A DNA stretch of 64,000 nt from PALSA-243 sp049522755 (GCA_049522755.1 JBEKNN010000010.1:4406-68405), one strand, 5' to 3'; counted from the first letter of the stretch, positions 30,616-40,574 are shown. Notes: generated by a model not told the origin, from the sequence alone. Numbers and translations are program-made.

Positions 30616-33114
30616 GTGCCAAAGCGATCACTTACCTTCCATAGGGCCATCGCTTTCCCGGCGCTCATCCTTGCCGCCGCGAGCGCATTTCCCCAGCAGG
30701 CCACGCCAGCCCGCGACGGAGTGACCGTCACGGCGAACGGAGTTACGCTGCAAGTAACGGCGCTGCGCGATAACATTCTGCGCGTACGCATGTGGAAGGG
30801 CGAGGCCGTGCCGGAGGATACTTCGTGGGCGGTGTTGCCCGCGGCCCGCACCAGCACTGTACCGGTGACTGGCGAGGCGCATGGATTCAGCACGAAAGCG
30901 CTTCGCGTGAGCGTGGACGACCGTCTCGGTCTGACTGTCACCGACCTGCAGGGCAGCGTGCTGCAAAAGGACGCCGCGCCGGTGCAGTGGGATAGCAACC
31001 GGTTCAGCATCGTTAAGCAGCTCACTCCCGGCGACCACTTTTTCGGGCTGGGAGACAAGCCGGGGCCGCTTGATCGCGGCGGCCAGGCGTTTACGATGTG
31101 GAACACGGACGCCTTCGGGTGGCAGGAATCGAGCGACCCCATCTACAAGAGCATTCCATTTTTCCTGAACGTGAACCACGGACGCGCGCTGGGCGTGTTC
31201 CTGGATAATACGTGGCGGACAGACTTCGACTTCGGCCGCGCGGATGCCACGCGCTACACCTTCGGGGCGCTGAACGGGCCGGTGGACTATTACCTGATGT
31301 ACGGTCCGGAGCCGAAGCAGGTAGTGACGGACTGGGCGTGGCTGACCGGGCCGTCGCCGCTGCCGCCGCTGTGGGCGCTGGGTTTCCAGCAATCGCGCTA
31401 CTCGTATTTTCCAGAGTCGCAGCTACGCGAAATCGCCGGGCGCTTGCGCAAAGACCGCATCCCAGCAGACGTGCTCTGGCTCGATATCGACTTCCAGCAC
31501 AATAACTGGCCGTTCACGGTGGACGAGAAGGCGTTTCCGGATTTCAGCGGCCTGGTGCGGGATTTAGCGCGTGAGAATTTCAAGCTGGTGGTGATCACCG
31601 ATCTGCATATCGCCAGGCAGCCGAATGCCGGGTACGCGCCGTATGATTCAGGCGTTGCCGGCGACCACTTCGTCAAGAACCCGGACGGTTCAACCTATGT
31701 GGGCACGGTGTGGCCGGGGGCTGCGGTATTCCCGGATTTCACACAGGCGCGCACGCGGCAGTGGTGGGGGTCGCTCTACAAGGGCTTCGCCGGCATGGGC
31801 GTTGCAGGCTTCTGGAACGACATGAACGAGCCCGCGGTCTTCGACGGCCCTGGCAAGACTATGCCGGACAACGTGCAGCATCGCATCGACGAACCCGGCT
31901 TCCGCAAGCGCACCGCCTCGCACCTTGAAATCCACAATATTTTCGGCATGCAGAACGCTCGCGGCACCTATGAGGGCGAGCTTGCGCTGCGGCCCAATGA
32001 ACGGCCCTTTGTGATGACGCGCGCAAGCTACGCGGGCGGCCAGCGCTACGGCGCCACATGGACCGGCGATAACAGCTCCACCTGGAATCACCTGCGCATG
32101 ACGACGCCTCAGCTCGTCAATCTGGGTCTTAGTGGATTCTCGCTGTCGGGCGCCGATGTGGGCGGATTCGCCGGCTCGCCGCCGCCCGAACTGCTGACTA
32201 AGTGGATCGAGATCGCGGCGTTTCAACCGATTGATCGCGACCATTCCGCCAAGGGAACGCGCATGCACGAGGTATGGGTGGATGGACCGGAGCAGGAGGC
32301 CATCCGGCGCCGCTTCATCGAAGAGCGTTACCGGCTTATGCCATACCTGTACACAGTCGCGGAAGAGACTTCGCGCGACGGCCTGCCCATCGACAGGCCG
32401 CTATTTCTGGAGTTCCCGCATGCGACCGGCGATGGCAGTCCCTTCGACCTGACTACGGGTGGGAGTGAGTTTCTCTTCGGCAGCCGCATCCTGGTGGCGC
32501 CGAACCCTTCGCCCGAGGAAGTCGCTCCTTACACGATCCACTTACCCCCCGGCGCCTGGTATGACTATTGGACCGGCGAGCAAGTGACTCGCAGCCAGCT
32601 CACTGACACGATGGATCTGGAGCAGCGCGATAAGGTGATTGCGCAGAAGCCGCTGATGGTAACGCCGAAGCTGGAGCAGTTACCGGTCTACGTGCGCGCC
32701 GGAAGCATTCTACCTATTGCGCCACTTACGCAGAGTACTGCCGAGACTCCCGACGGCCCCCTGACGCTGCGAGTGTTCCCTCCGGCGGCTGGCCTGAACG
32801 CGCCCAGCGAGGCTTGCGCGGGCGAAGTCTACACCGACGATGGTCACAGCTTCGACTTTCGCCAGGGTCAGTTCGCGCGCATTCACTTTACTTGCTCCAC
32901 CGCGGCGGATGGGTCACTCAATGTAGAGATCGCAAAGCAGGAAGGGCAATGGAAGCCATGGTGGCATGAATACCGCGTGGAGGTAGTAAGTTGGATTCCA
33001 AAACAGACTAGCGCTTCGGTGAATGGGAGAGACTCCGCAGTAACTCAAGTGGATGGACGCTGGGGAGTCACGGCGCCGGCGGATGCCGACGGAGTGCGAA
33101 TCGCGCTTAAGTAA
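30616..33114 (+). CDS. Glycoside hydrolase family 31 (alpha-glucosidase or alpha-xylosidase)
   Basis: An 832-residue enzyme with GTG start, RBS AAGGAG and a signal peptide (FHRAIAFPALILAAASAFPQ). The GH31 catalytic core spans about 230-620: nucleophile Asp in FWNDMNEPAVF (about 400), acid/base Asp in WTGDNSSTW (about 480), and FGLGDKPGPLDRGG at the N-terminal domain. YRLMPYLYT and LPPGAWYDYWTG are also typical. It releases alpha-linked glucose or xylose in the periplasm or outside. Divergent from sdhC2. Confidence 0.93.
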   Translation: MPKRSLTFHRAIAFPALILAAASAFPQQATPARDGVTVTANGVTLQVTALRDNILRVRMWKGEAVPEDTSWAVLPAARTSTVPVTGEAHGFSTKALRVSVDDRLGLTVTDLQGSVLQKDAAPVQWDSNRFSIVKQLTPGDHFFGLGDKPGPLDRGGQAFTMWNTDAFGWQESSDPIYKSIPFFLNVNHGRALGVFLDNTWRTDFDFGRADATRYTFGALNGPVDYYLMYGPEPKQVVTDWAWLTGPSPLPPLWALGFQQSRYSYFPESQLREIAGRLRKDRIPADVLWLDIDFQHNNWPFTVDEKAFPDFSGLVRDLARENFKLVVITDLHIARQPNAGYAPYDSGVAGDHFVKNPDGSTYVGTVWPGAAVFPDFTQARTRQWWGSLYKGFAGMGVAGFWNDMNEPAVFDGPGKTMPDNVQHRIDEPGFRKRTASHLEIHNIFGMQNARGTYEGELALRPNERPFVMTRASYAGGQRYGATWTGDNSSTWNHLRMTTPQLVNLGLSGFSLSGADVGGFAGSPPPELLTKWIEIAAFQPIDRDHSAKGTRMHEVWVDGPEQEAIRRRFIEERYRLMPYLYTVAEETSRDGLPIDRPLFLEFPHATGDGSPFDLTTGGSEFLFGSRILVAPNPSPEEVAPYTIHLPPGAWYDYWTGEQVTRSQLTDTMDLEQRDKVIAQKPLMVTPKLEQLPVYVRAGSILPIAPLTQSTAETPDGPLTLRVFPPAAGLNAPSEACAGEVYTDDGHSFDFRQGQFARIHFTCSTAADGSLNVEIAKQEGQWKPWWHEYRVEVVSWIPKQTSASVNGRDSAVTQVDGRWGVTAPADADGVRIALK

Positions 33115-33305
33115 GTGGTGCTTCCGGCAGCGCCAGCCGCACAACATTCGCTGGCCAGGAGCCAGGGATTCAGGGCCTAGGCGTTTGCGTGCGACTGGTT
33201 GCGCCAGCCGAACTCTGTGGCGATACTTTGTCACCATGGTTACAAACACCCTAGGCGCCCCGCGGCGAGGGTCCTGTCAGGCGGGAAGATTTCAGAGGCT
33301 CCCCC

Positions 33306-33343
33306 TTGCTTACCGAGAGAAGCATTTGCTATACTCATCTCGG
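33306..33343 (+). promoter_or_regulatory. PadR gene promoter with flanking inverted repeat
   Basis: TTGCTT (33306-33311), an 18-bp spacer, TATACT (33330-33335). A perfect inverted repeat CCGAGA/TCTCGG (33313-33318 and 33338-33343) brackets the -10. It is a plausible operator for autoregulation by the PadR protein. Confidence 0.6.
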
Positions 33344-33351
33344 AAACCGAT

Positions 33352-33687
33352 ATGAGTAAACCGAACGACCTCGTCCAAGGCACCCTCGATCTGCTCCTCT
33401 TGAAAATTCTTGCCCTGGAGCCCTTGCACGGGTGGGCTATCAGTCTCCGCCTGAAATCGATCTCCGGGGACGTGCTGCAGGTCAGCGAAGGATCCCTCTA
33501 CCCTGCGTTGCACAAGTTGGAGCAGGAAGGCTGGATTGCGGCCGAGTGGAAGCAAACCGAAAATAACCGGCGCGCGAAGTTTTATTCACTCACCCGCCTG
33601 GGCAGGAAACAACTCGAATCGGAAGCGGCGAACTGGCGGCGGCTATCGTCCGCTATCTCCCACGTCATCCAGATCTCGGAGGCTTAG
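33352..33687 (+). CDS. PadR-family transcriptional regulator
   Basis: A 111-residue PadR protein (NDLVQGTLDLLLLKILALEP; EGSLYPALHKLEQEGWI; FYSLTRLGRKQLESE). The winged helix covers about 10-90. In acidobacteria such PadR genes typically precede ADOP permeases, as here (8 bp to the next start). It should repress the downstream permease until a signal arrives. The frame extending upstream to 33199 is not family-like. Confidence 0.92.
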   Translation: MSKPNDLVQGTLDLLLLKILALEPLHGWAISLRLKSISGDVLQVSEGSLYPALHKLEQEGWIAAEWKQTENNRRAKFYSLTRLGRKQLESEAANWRRLSSAISHVIQISEA

Positions 33688-33695
33688 GAAGAATT

Positions 33696-36401
33696 ATGCG
33701 GATAGAGCATTGGTGGTTCACGGCGCGCTTACGGCTCAGGTCCATCCTGCGCCGCACGCGCGTGGAACAAGAGCTCGATGAGGAGCTGCAGTTCCATCTG
33801 GAGCACAAAATCGAGGAAGGCATCGCCCATGGGTTTTCTCCAAGAGAGGCGCGCTACGCGGCCTTGCGCGCGATGGACGGACTGGCCCAGCGGAAAGAGG
33901 AGATGCGAGACATGCGGCGCATTCATTGGTTGACGGATTTCCTCGACGATGCGCAGTATGCGATCCGGAGCCTGCGCCGCACCTCCGGGCTTACCGCGTT
34001 CGTTGTGATCACGCTCGCCCTGGGTATCGGGATGACCTCGGGGACTTTCAGCATGGTCGATGCGCTGATCTTCAGGCCTTACCCGGTGCCGCATCCGAGC
34101 GGCGTAGTCACTCTGGTGAGCACCACTCACGACAGCAGCTTCGACGGTTTCTCCTATCGCGAATACCTGGACATCCGCGGCAAAACGAAAAGCTATGACG
34201 GCGTGATCGCCAACGCGGATATGGAGGCTGTCGGCTTCAGCGCCGAACCCGGAGCCACGCCGCGGGTCAGGGGCGGAATGATGGTTTCCGCTAACTACTT
34301 CCGCGTGCTGGGCGTGGAGCCGCGGCTCGGGCGCGGTTTTCGCGAGGACGAAGATCGGGCATCCGGTCGCGACGCCGTGGTGGTGCTGGGGCCGGATTTC
34401 TGGAAGCACGAATTCGCGAGCGACCCTTCCGTGCTGGGCAAGACTGTTCGCCTGAACGGCGCGGACTTCACCGTGATTGGCGTGGCTCCGGAAACCTTCC
34501 CAGGTATGCAGATATTCGGGCATCCCGATTTCTACATGCCCCTGGCGATGGCGCGTTTTTTTTCGACCGATCCGCAGAAGAAGTTTTTCGAGGATCGGGA
34601 CGATCGCGAGTTGAATGTAATGGCGCGCTTGAAACCGGGCGCGACTCTGCGGCAGGCGCAGAATGAACTCGCGGTGCTCGCGAAAAACTTCGAGGGCGAG
34701 TATCCAAAGCTCAATCGCAGCCGCGGCGCGGCGGTACGCACCCAGTTCGAAATGCGGACTCAGGCTGGCGACGCCAATTGGAAATTCGGCGTGATCTTTG
34801 TGGTGCTTGCGCTGGCCGTCCTGCTGGTGGCTTGCACCAACGTTGCGGGACTTCTTCTGAGCCGCGCCCGCACGCGAACGCGCGAAATCGCCGTACGGTT
34901 GGCGCTGGGCGCCGGGCGTTTCCGGCTCATCCGGCTGCTGTTGACCGAAAGCCTGATTCTGGCGTCCCTGGGTGGATTGGCTGGAGTCGCCATCGGGTAC
35001 GGCGTCGTCGAATGGTTCCACAGTAAACAAAATATTGTAATGATGACCGACTTGCCAGTCTCGCTCCCGTTCCGGATGGACACGCGCATACTGCTCGCAA
35101 GCCTCGCGTTGTCCGCCTTGAGCGCCCTGCTTTGCGGCTTGGCGCCGGCGCTGCAGAGCACGCGCGTGGACCTGGTGAACGGACTCAAGTCGGCCGACGT
35201 GGATGTGCCCGGACGCAAGCGCCTGTGGGGCCGGAACGTGCTGGTGGTGGCGCAGGTTTCCACATCCCTGATGCTGCTGACGGCGTCCTTCCTGATGGTC
35301 CGGGGTTTCCAACACGCCCTGATGGATGGAACCGGATTCACGAAAGAGCATTTGCTGATGACCAGCTTCGATCCGCGCCTGGTGCAGTACAACGCCGCGC
35401 AGACGCAGCAGTTCTATAAGCTTCTGGCCGAACGCGTGCGTGTGGCGCCCGGAGTTCAGAGCGAAGCCCTTACCCAGAATATTCCGCTCGGAGAGGACAA
35501 CTTTGACGACGTCGCCTTCGTGCCGGATGGTTTTCAGATGCCGCGCGATCGCGAGAACTTCCACTCGACCATGGACACCGTCGATGAAGGGTACTTCGAG
35601 ACGATGGGGATTCCGATTCTGCGCGGCCGCGGCTTCCTGGCGTCGGATGCCACGGATGCGCCGCGCGTCGCGGTCGTGAATGAGCAGTTCGCGAAACACT
35701 ATTGGCCGGCTGCAGATGCGGTGGGCAAATATATCCGCCTCGATGGCCGCGCCGGCGCGCCGATTGAAATTGTAGGCGTCGCCCAGACCATCAAGTATCA
35801 ATTGACCTTCGAGACGCCGATGGATTTCGTGTATCTGCCGCTGGCCCAGCATCCTGTAGCGCGCATGGTCTTGATGTTGCGGTCGAGCGGCGATCCGCTA
35901 GCATTGGTCAAGTCCGTGAAGGACGTTGTGCGGACCCTGGACTCGAACCTGCCGATGCTCGAGACCAGGACTTACGCGGACTTCTACCTGAACCGGGCCG
36001 TGAAAGGGCCGGGAGTTGCGGTAGACCTGGTGGGCGCCATGGGCGTGGTGGGCCTGCTGCTGGCCGTTGCAGGTCTGTACGGACTGGTTGCGTACAACGT
36101 AAGCCGCAGAACCCGCGAGATCGGCATACGCATCGCCCTTGGCGCGGCAAGCCCGGACGTACTGCGGCTGGTGATGGGCAAGGGCCTTGTGCTGGTCGGG
36201 ATAGGCGCGGCGATCGGGCTGGCGATGGGTTTCGCCGTCGAGCGGCTCATGAATTCCATGCTGTTCAATGCCGGCGGCGTGGACATTGTGGCTTATGTGA
36301 CAGTCGTGCCGTTGCTATTTCTGGTGACCATGCTGGCGGCCTATTTGCCTGCGCGAAGAGCATCCCGGATTGCGCCGACACAGGCGCTGCGATACGAGTA
36401 G
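33696..36401 (+). CDS. MacB/FtsX-type ABC transporter permease (ADOP family)
   Basis: A 901-residue permease. An N-terminal ~80-residue helical domain (RRTRVEQELDEELQFHLEHK) marks the acidobacterial duplicated (ADOP) type. Two copies of a MacB periplasmic domain plus FtsX membrane part follow, with SGTFSMVDALIFRPYPVPHP (about 110), NVAGLLLSRARTRTREIAVR (about 385) and NVSRRTREIGIRIALGAAS (about 805). About eight membrane segments. No ATPase gene is adjacent. Such permeases often export peptides or lipids. It follows PadR in an operon. Confidence 0.9.
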   Translation: MRIEHWWFTARLRLRSILRRTRVEQELDEELQFHLEHKIEEGIAHGFSPREARYAALRAMDGLAQRKEEMRDMRRIHWLTDFLDDAQYAIRSLRRTSGLTAFVVITLALGIGMTSGTFSMVDALIFRPYPVPHPSGVVTLVSTTHDSSFDGFSYREYLDIRGKTKSYDGVIANADMEAVGFSAEPGATPRVRGGMMVSANYFRVLGVEPRLGRGFREDEDRASGRDAVVVLGPDFWKHEFASDPSVLGKTVRLNGADFTVIGVAPETFPGMQIFGHPDFYMPLAMARFFSTDPQKKFFEDRDDRELNVMARLKPGATLRQAQNELAVLAKNFEGEYPKLNRSRGAAVRTQFEMRTQAGDANWKFGVIFVVLALAVLLVACTNVAGLLLSRARTRTREIAVRLALGAGRFRLIRLLLTESLILASLGGLAGVAIGYGVVEWFHSKQNIVMMTDLPVSLPFRMDTRILLASLALSALSALLCGLAPALQSTRVDLVNGLKSADVDVPGRKRLWGRNVLVVAQVSTSLMLLTASFLMVRGFQHALMDGTGFTKEHLLMTSFDPRLVQYNAAQTQQFYKLLAERVRVAPGVQSEALTQNIPLGEDNFDDVAFVPDGFQMPRDRENFHSTMDTVDEGYFETMGIPILRGRGFLASDATDAPRVAVVNEQFAKHYWPAADAVGKYIRLDGRAGAPIEIVGVAQTIKYQLTFETPMDFVYLPLAQHPVARMVLMLRSSGDPLALVKSVKDVVRTLDSNLPMLETRTYADFYLNRAVKGPGVAVDLVGAMGVVGLLLAVAGLYGLVAYNVSRRTREIGIRIALGAASPDVLRLVMGKGLVLVGIGAAIGLAMGFAVERLMNSMLFNAGGVDIVAYVTVVPLLFLVTMLAAYLPARRASRIAPTQALRYE

Positions 36402-36448
36402 TGCAGTTAGATACGAGTCGTGCAGTTAGATACAAGTAGTGCAGTTAG
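36392..36448 (+). repeat. Three tandem 19-bp units overlapping the permease stop codon
   Basis: Units ATACGAGTAGTGCAGTTAG, ATACGAGTCGTGCAGTTAG and ATACAAGTAGTGCAGTTAG. The first contains the permease TAG. It looks like a recent slippage expansion. Confidence 0.9.
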
Positions 36449-36536
36449 TTGCTGAACTCCAGATCAGTTATACACACTCGCCGACCTATAAATCCGTTTT
36501 CGCGTCTTCGTTCGCATCACCATCTCCCGGTAGGTG

Positions 36537-37775
36537 ATGACTGTGGTACCTTTCGTGTTACGTCCGATGGCGGCAGCCTCCAACCCAGGTTTGGTCCGGT
36601 CCTTGCGACGTTGGGACCTGGTGGCCGTGGTTCTCAATGGCGTAGTGGGTGCGGGAATCTTCGGGCTCCCTTCGCGCGTGTTTGCCCTCACCGCGGATTA
36701 CAGCCTGGTCTGCTTCGCGGCATGCGCGCTGTGCGTTTCCGTGATCGTCCTCAGTTTCGCGGAAGTGGCCAGCCGGTTTTCGGGAACCGGAGGTCCTTAT
36801 CTGTTCGCGCGCGAGGCTTACGGTCCGTTGACTGGCTTCGTAGTTGGATGTCTGGTGTGGATCGCCCGCGTCACTTCCCTGGCTGCCAACTGCAGCTTAC
36901 TGCCGGCCTATCTCGGTTTCTTCTTCCCGGCGGCGGCATCCGGTCTGCCGCGCGCGATTATCGTAGCCGGCGTTGTGACGGCGCTGGCGACAGTGAATGT
37001 GCGCGGAGTCCGCGGCGCCGCCAATGCCAGTAACGTCCTGGCGGTCGGCAAATTGCTGCCGTTAGGCGTGTTTGTCATAGCAGGTCTCTTCTTCATGCAG
37101 CCGGGCCGGTTCTCTTTCGCTGTTGCGCCCACCTACCATGCGTTTGCGCAATCCGTTTTGCTGCTTGTCTATGCCTTTACCGGCTTCGAGATGGCTGTGA
37201 TCCCATCCGGGGAAATTCGGAACCCAGGACGGGACCTGCCGCCCGCACTATTGATGGGCATGGCTGTCGTCGTGACGTTTTACATCCTTATCCAGGTCGT
37301 GTGCATCGGAACGCTGCCGGGACTCGGCGGGTCGCAGAGACCGCTGGCCGATGCGGCAGCAACTTTCCTTGGAACGTGGGGCGCCGCGATGATCACGGGC
37401 GGGATCGTAATTTCGCTCGCCGGGAATCTGAACGTTTTGATTCTGGCGGCATCCAGGGTGCTGTTCGCTATGGCGGATCGAAATGAGCTGCCGGCAAAAC
37501 TGGCATCCATTCATCCTCGCTTCCGCACGCCCGCGGCGGCCGTGCTCACGACGACGTCAGTCATGCTTATCCTCACTCTGACCGGCACGTTCATCCATCT
37601 GCTCACACTGAGCACGATCGCCCGTCTGGTGACCTACTTTGCCACTTGCGGCGCCCTGGTAGTTCTGCGGCGTCGCGAGAGAGCGGCCGTGGCGACTTTC
37701 CGCGTGCCAGGCGGCGTCTTCGTCGCATTCGCTGGGATGCTTCTGTGCCTCTGGCTGCTTTCAGCAGCAGCCTGA
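36537..37775 (+). CDS. APC-superfamily amino acid permease
   Basis: About 412 residues with 12 membrane segments. The APC signature LNGVVGAGIFGLPSRVFAL lies near residue 35, and AFTGFEMAVIPSGEIRNPGR (about 220) is the conserved segment-6 region. Sequence AGRDLPPALLMG-type follows. Substrate unknown; probably an amino acid or amine. ATG 36537 is taken; a GTG one codon earlier and ATG 36567 are alternatives. Confidence 0.88.
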   Translation: MTVVPFVLRPMAAASNPGLVRSLRRWDLVAVVLNGVVGAGIFGLPSRVFALTADYSLVCFAACALCVSVIVLSFAEVASRFSGTGGPYLFAREAYGPLTGFVVGCLVWIARVTSLAANCSLLPAYLGFFFPAAASGLPRAIIVAGVVTALATVNVRGVRGAANASNVLAVGKLLPLGVFVIAGLFFMQPGRFSFAVAPTYHAFAQSVLLLVYAFTGFEMAVIPSGEIRNPGRDLPPALLMGMAVVVTFYILIQVVCIGTLPGLGGSQRPLADAAATFLGTWGAAMITGGIVISLAGNLNVLILAASRVLFAMADRNELPAKLASIHPRFRTPAAAVLTTTSVMLILTLTGTFIHLLTLSTIARLVTYFATCGALVVLRRRERAAVATFRVPGGVFVAFAGMLLCLWLLSAAA

Positions 37776-37873
37776 GGGGAACGCCGCCGCACCTTTTCGA
37801 CCGCGGCTGAAACGCCCCATCAGGGGATGCAAATTTACAACGCGCGCGTGCTCAAGACACCGCCGATCAGCCG

Positions 37874-38440
37874 GCGCCCCGCGCGGGTTTCGCCTGGGAC
37901 GTTTTTGGCGACGGCAAGACTGCCATTCGCAGCGGCGGCAGAATCTTCTAGACCGGTTCCCGCAGAACCAGGTGACCCAACTCGTGCAATCGCCGCCGCT
38001 GGTGGATACTCCGGCACCGAATTACACCACGATATCGAGCCTGCTGGCGACACCGCTGAGTTTGAGCCCGAGCACGGCGTTTGGAATCCAGAGTAACTAC
38101 AAACCTACCGCGGTCTATAACTGGAGCTTGGGGATTCAACACATATCGGCTTCAACACAGTGCTGGACGTCGCTTATGTCGGGCATGCAGATCCGGGACT
38201 TGAACGCAACCAGTATACGGAGTGCGCCAGCAACTCCAATTACAACGCGCTCCAGGTCAATCTGAAAAGGCGGCTCTCTTCGAGGCTCACATTTACGCCT
38301 CTTACTCTTAGTCGAAAGCCATGGATGTGGCCGATACGCCCTCCACGGCCGTAAATCCGGTGTTGAACTATAACTCGTGGGATTAACGACCTGCATGGGT
38401 TTGATCGCCGCCAGGTTCTTACGCCTGTCGAGATTTGTAC
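37874..38440 (+). pseudogene. Oar-like TonB-dependent receptor relic
   Basis: Read with three or more frame changes, the stretch gives AGFAWDVFGDGKTAIRSGG, DRFPQNQVTQLVQSPP, TAVYNWSLGIQH, GFNTVLDVAYVGHADPG, NYNALQVNLKRRLSSRL and finally DLHGFDRRQVL. These occur in the order of the beta-barrel of acidobacterial Oar-like TonB receptors. Everything upstream, including the plug domain, is missing. It is a short fragment of a normally ~1,000-residue protein. Confidence 0.75.
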
Positions 38441-38729
38441 GTTGTAATACGCCGACCGTACGCTCCTATTCATCGCATACTTAAAAGCATGCTGCCATTT
38501 TGTTAGTTTAGCTCAGGCTATCCGCGCCTGAGGCCAGGTATGGCGACGGCGTGAGTAAGTGCCCCGTTCTTTCGGACTGTACGGTATATCTGCGCGGGCT
38601 GTACTTAACCTGACCACCGCAAGCAAATATAACCAACGCCCGGCGTGTATTGATGCTACTGTTCAAGTTGTAGCCCAAGCCAGAGAGATACATTGGCGGC
38701 TCGAAAAGATTGGTGAGAGGAACGCTTAG
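38441..38729. other. Region without recognisable genes
   Basis: About 290 bp between the receptor relic and the metallothionein gene. No frame or repeat stands out. Confidence 0.4.
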
Positions 38730-38885
38730 ATGAGTACGAATAATAAGTGCGCCCACCCGGCCTGCAACTGTGTTCCACCCGCCGGTAAGGCTTACTGCAG
38801 CGACTCCTGCGAGAGTGCGAAGAAACTAACTGAATTGGCTTGCCAGTGCCAGCATCCGGAGTGCCGCGGAGAGCTGTTGAAGTAA
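38730..38885 (+). CDS. Bacterial metallothionein-like protein
   Basis: A 51-residue protein with eight cysteines (7, 12, 14, 23, 27, 38, 40, 45) and two flanking histidines (9, 42). Segments KCAHPACNCVPPAGKAYCS, then CESAKKL and CQCQHPECRGEL match the SmtA/BmtA pattern. It should bind zinc or cadmium in the cytoplasm. GAGAGGAACGCTTAG precedes the ATG. The gene is so short that it is easily missed. Confidence 0.85.
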   Translation: MSTNNKCAHPACNCVPPAGKAYCSDSCESAKKLTELACQCQHPECRGELLK

Positions 38886-38944
38886 GCGCTGCCGTGGGCG
38901 GATTTCCGCGAAGGCGTGCGGTATGTTACAGGAAAAGGGAAACT

Positions 38945-39238
38945 ATGTTTCATAAAAGGTTGATCGGAATTGTTTTCGCCGGCGCGCTGGCCTTCAGCGC
39001 CGCGGCTGCTGACGTTGTAATTCGTCTTCGTCCACCAGTAGCCATCGTCGAGCATCGCGGGGCTCCTCCCAGCCGCGATCACGTGTGGGTTAATGGGTAT
39101 CATCGTTGGGATGGCCACGCTTATGTATGGACGGCCGGAAGCTGGCAGATGCCGCCTCAGCCGCACCAACGATGGGTGGCGCATCACTATGTTCATCGCA
39201 ATGGCGGATACGTTCTGGTAGACGGCCACTGGCGCTAG
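38945..39238 (+). CDS. Secreted YXWGXW-repeat-type small protein
   Basis: A 97-residue protein with a signal peptide (KRLIGIVFAGALAFSAAAAD). Repeats of the type HVWVNGYHRWDGHAYVW then WTAGSWQMPPQPHQRWVAHH and YVLVDGHWR fit the YXWGXW secreted family seen in acidobacteria. Probably periplasmic or surface-associated. Function unknown. A good RBS (GGAAAAGGGAAAC) precedes the ATG. Confidence 0.8.
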   Translation: MFHKRLIGIVFAGALAFSAAAADVVIRLRPPVAIVEHRGAPPSRDHVWVNGYHRWDGHAYVWTAGSWQMPPQPHQRWVAHHYVHRNGGYVLVDGHWR

Positions 39239-39797
39239 ACGCCAACGATCAAAGGTGCCCCAGCAGCCGGGCCGCCGCCAGTACCGCCCGGCCTCTTCAC
39301 TCCACAACCTAACCGCCCCGCCGATTGCTTTACACTCAGAGGGGCATCTATGGAAACCCTTCTTGCGGCAATGGGCCTTTAACCGTTCGCGGACCCCGGT
39401 TGCCTGATGAAGTCTCGCTCACGGTACCGCTGTCACCCATCCGGCGCGCACCGCGACTATCACGCATTCGAGTTCCCGGCCTAGATTGTGCTTCGTCTAT
39501 CTGGAATCTCGATTCGTCGCCTTCGGTCAAAAGCGAGTACTTCCTGACTATTCCTCCTTTATTCCAGTCAGTCGGAGGATGACCTTGCAGTTAGGTACCG
39601 GGTCGAACTTCGTCACTCAGATGACCCGGCACAACCGTGATCTGGCCGGCCGCGTTTCTGAACACACGGTGGTCTCCTTTATGTGCGAATGTTCGGCCAG
39701 CTGGCGTTCTCCAAAGCCTTGATCACACCGCGAACCTTTATAGGCTTCTTTGGCCGGGCGACCGACTACCGGCGCGGCGCGCCAACCGGGTGAGCCC
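39239..39797. other. Non-coding region upstream of cdsA stop
   Basis: About 560 bp without a frame of coding character. No strong hairpin or promoter seen. It may contain old gene debris. Confidence 0.4.
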
Positions 39798-40574
39798 TCA
39801 CAGGCCCTGCGTCCGGAGCATCGCCCAGCCGTATACCAGCGGCATTACGAAGAGCGTGCTATCGACGCGGTCGAGGAATCCGCCGTGGCCGGGCAGGATC
39901 GCGCCGCTATCCTTCACGCCCGCGCCGCGCTTCATCGCCGATTCGCACAGGTCGCCCAGTTGGCCCGCCGCGTTGGCGGCCGCCGTGAGCAGAATCGCTT
40001 CCGCAATGCTGACGTAAGGCACGAAGTGGACCAGATAGGCGCCGGCGAGCAGGATCGCCGTGACCACGGAAGCCGCCGCACCCTCCCACGATTTCTTGGG
40101 ACTCACGCGCTCCGCCAGGCGATGGCGGCCGAAATTGCGGCCCACGTAATACGCTCCGATATCGCCCACCCAGCTCACCAGCAGCGCGTACATCAGCCAG
40201 TGCGGGCCCAGCCCATGCAGACCCAGCGCACACTTCCACGCGCCGAAGATGTAGACGATGCCCGTGACCAGCAGCGCCTGGCGCGGCAGCGCTCTCGCCA
40301 GATCGTCCATGCGCATCGCCAGGGCAAAGGCGATCAGCGCCGCCGCCAGCACGATCAGCCACGCATCGCTGCGCCAAAACAGCAGCGCGGCGCCGGCGGC
40401 GTAGCCCAGTGGACCGGGCGCGCCGAAACCGTAAGCGGCCGCCATGGCGTCGTATTCCCGATAGCTGAGGAACGCCGCCGCCGCCGCCACGGCCGCGAAG
40501 ACCCAATAGTTCGCCGCGAGCGTTACGTAAACCACGATGGGAATCAGCGCCGCAGCCGTCAGTATGCGCTTCAT
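39798..40574 (-). CDS. cdsA: Phosphatidate cytidylyltransferase
   Basis: A 258-residue membrane enzyme starting MKRILTAAALIPIVVY. It has about seven membrane segments and the family signature near the C-terminus: SPKKSWEG, then KDSGAILPGHGGFLDRVDS. It makes CDP-diacylglycerol from phosphatidate and CTP for phospholipid synthesis. Its start overlaps the uppS stop by 4 bp, the standard uppS-cdsA pairing. Confidence 0.94.
   Translation of the reverse strand: MKRILTAAALIPIVVYVTLAANYWVFAAVAAAAAFLSYREYDAMAAAYGFGAPGPLGYAAGAALLFWRSDAWLIVLAAALIAFALAMRMDDLARALPRQALLVTGIVYIFGAWKCALGLHGLGPHWLMYALLVSWVGDIGAYYVGRNFGRHRLAERVSPKKSWEGAAASVVTAILLAGAYLVHFVPYVSIAEAILLTAAANAAGQLGDLCESAMKRGAGVKDSGAILPGHGGFLDRVDSTLFVMPLVYGWAMLRTQGL

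Noticed and set aside
33729..35852. 707-codon open frame opposite the ADOP permease gene
   Set aside because: It lies wholly antisense to a clear family member and has the biased composition of a GC-rich shadow frame.
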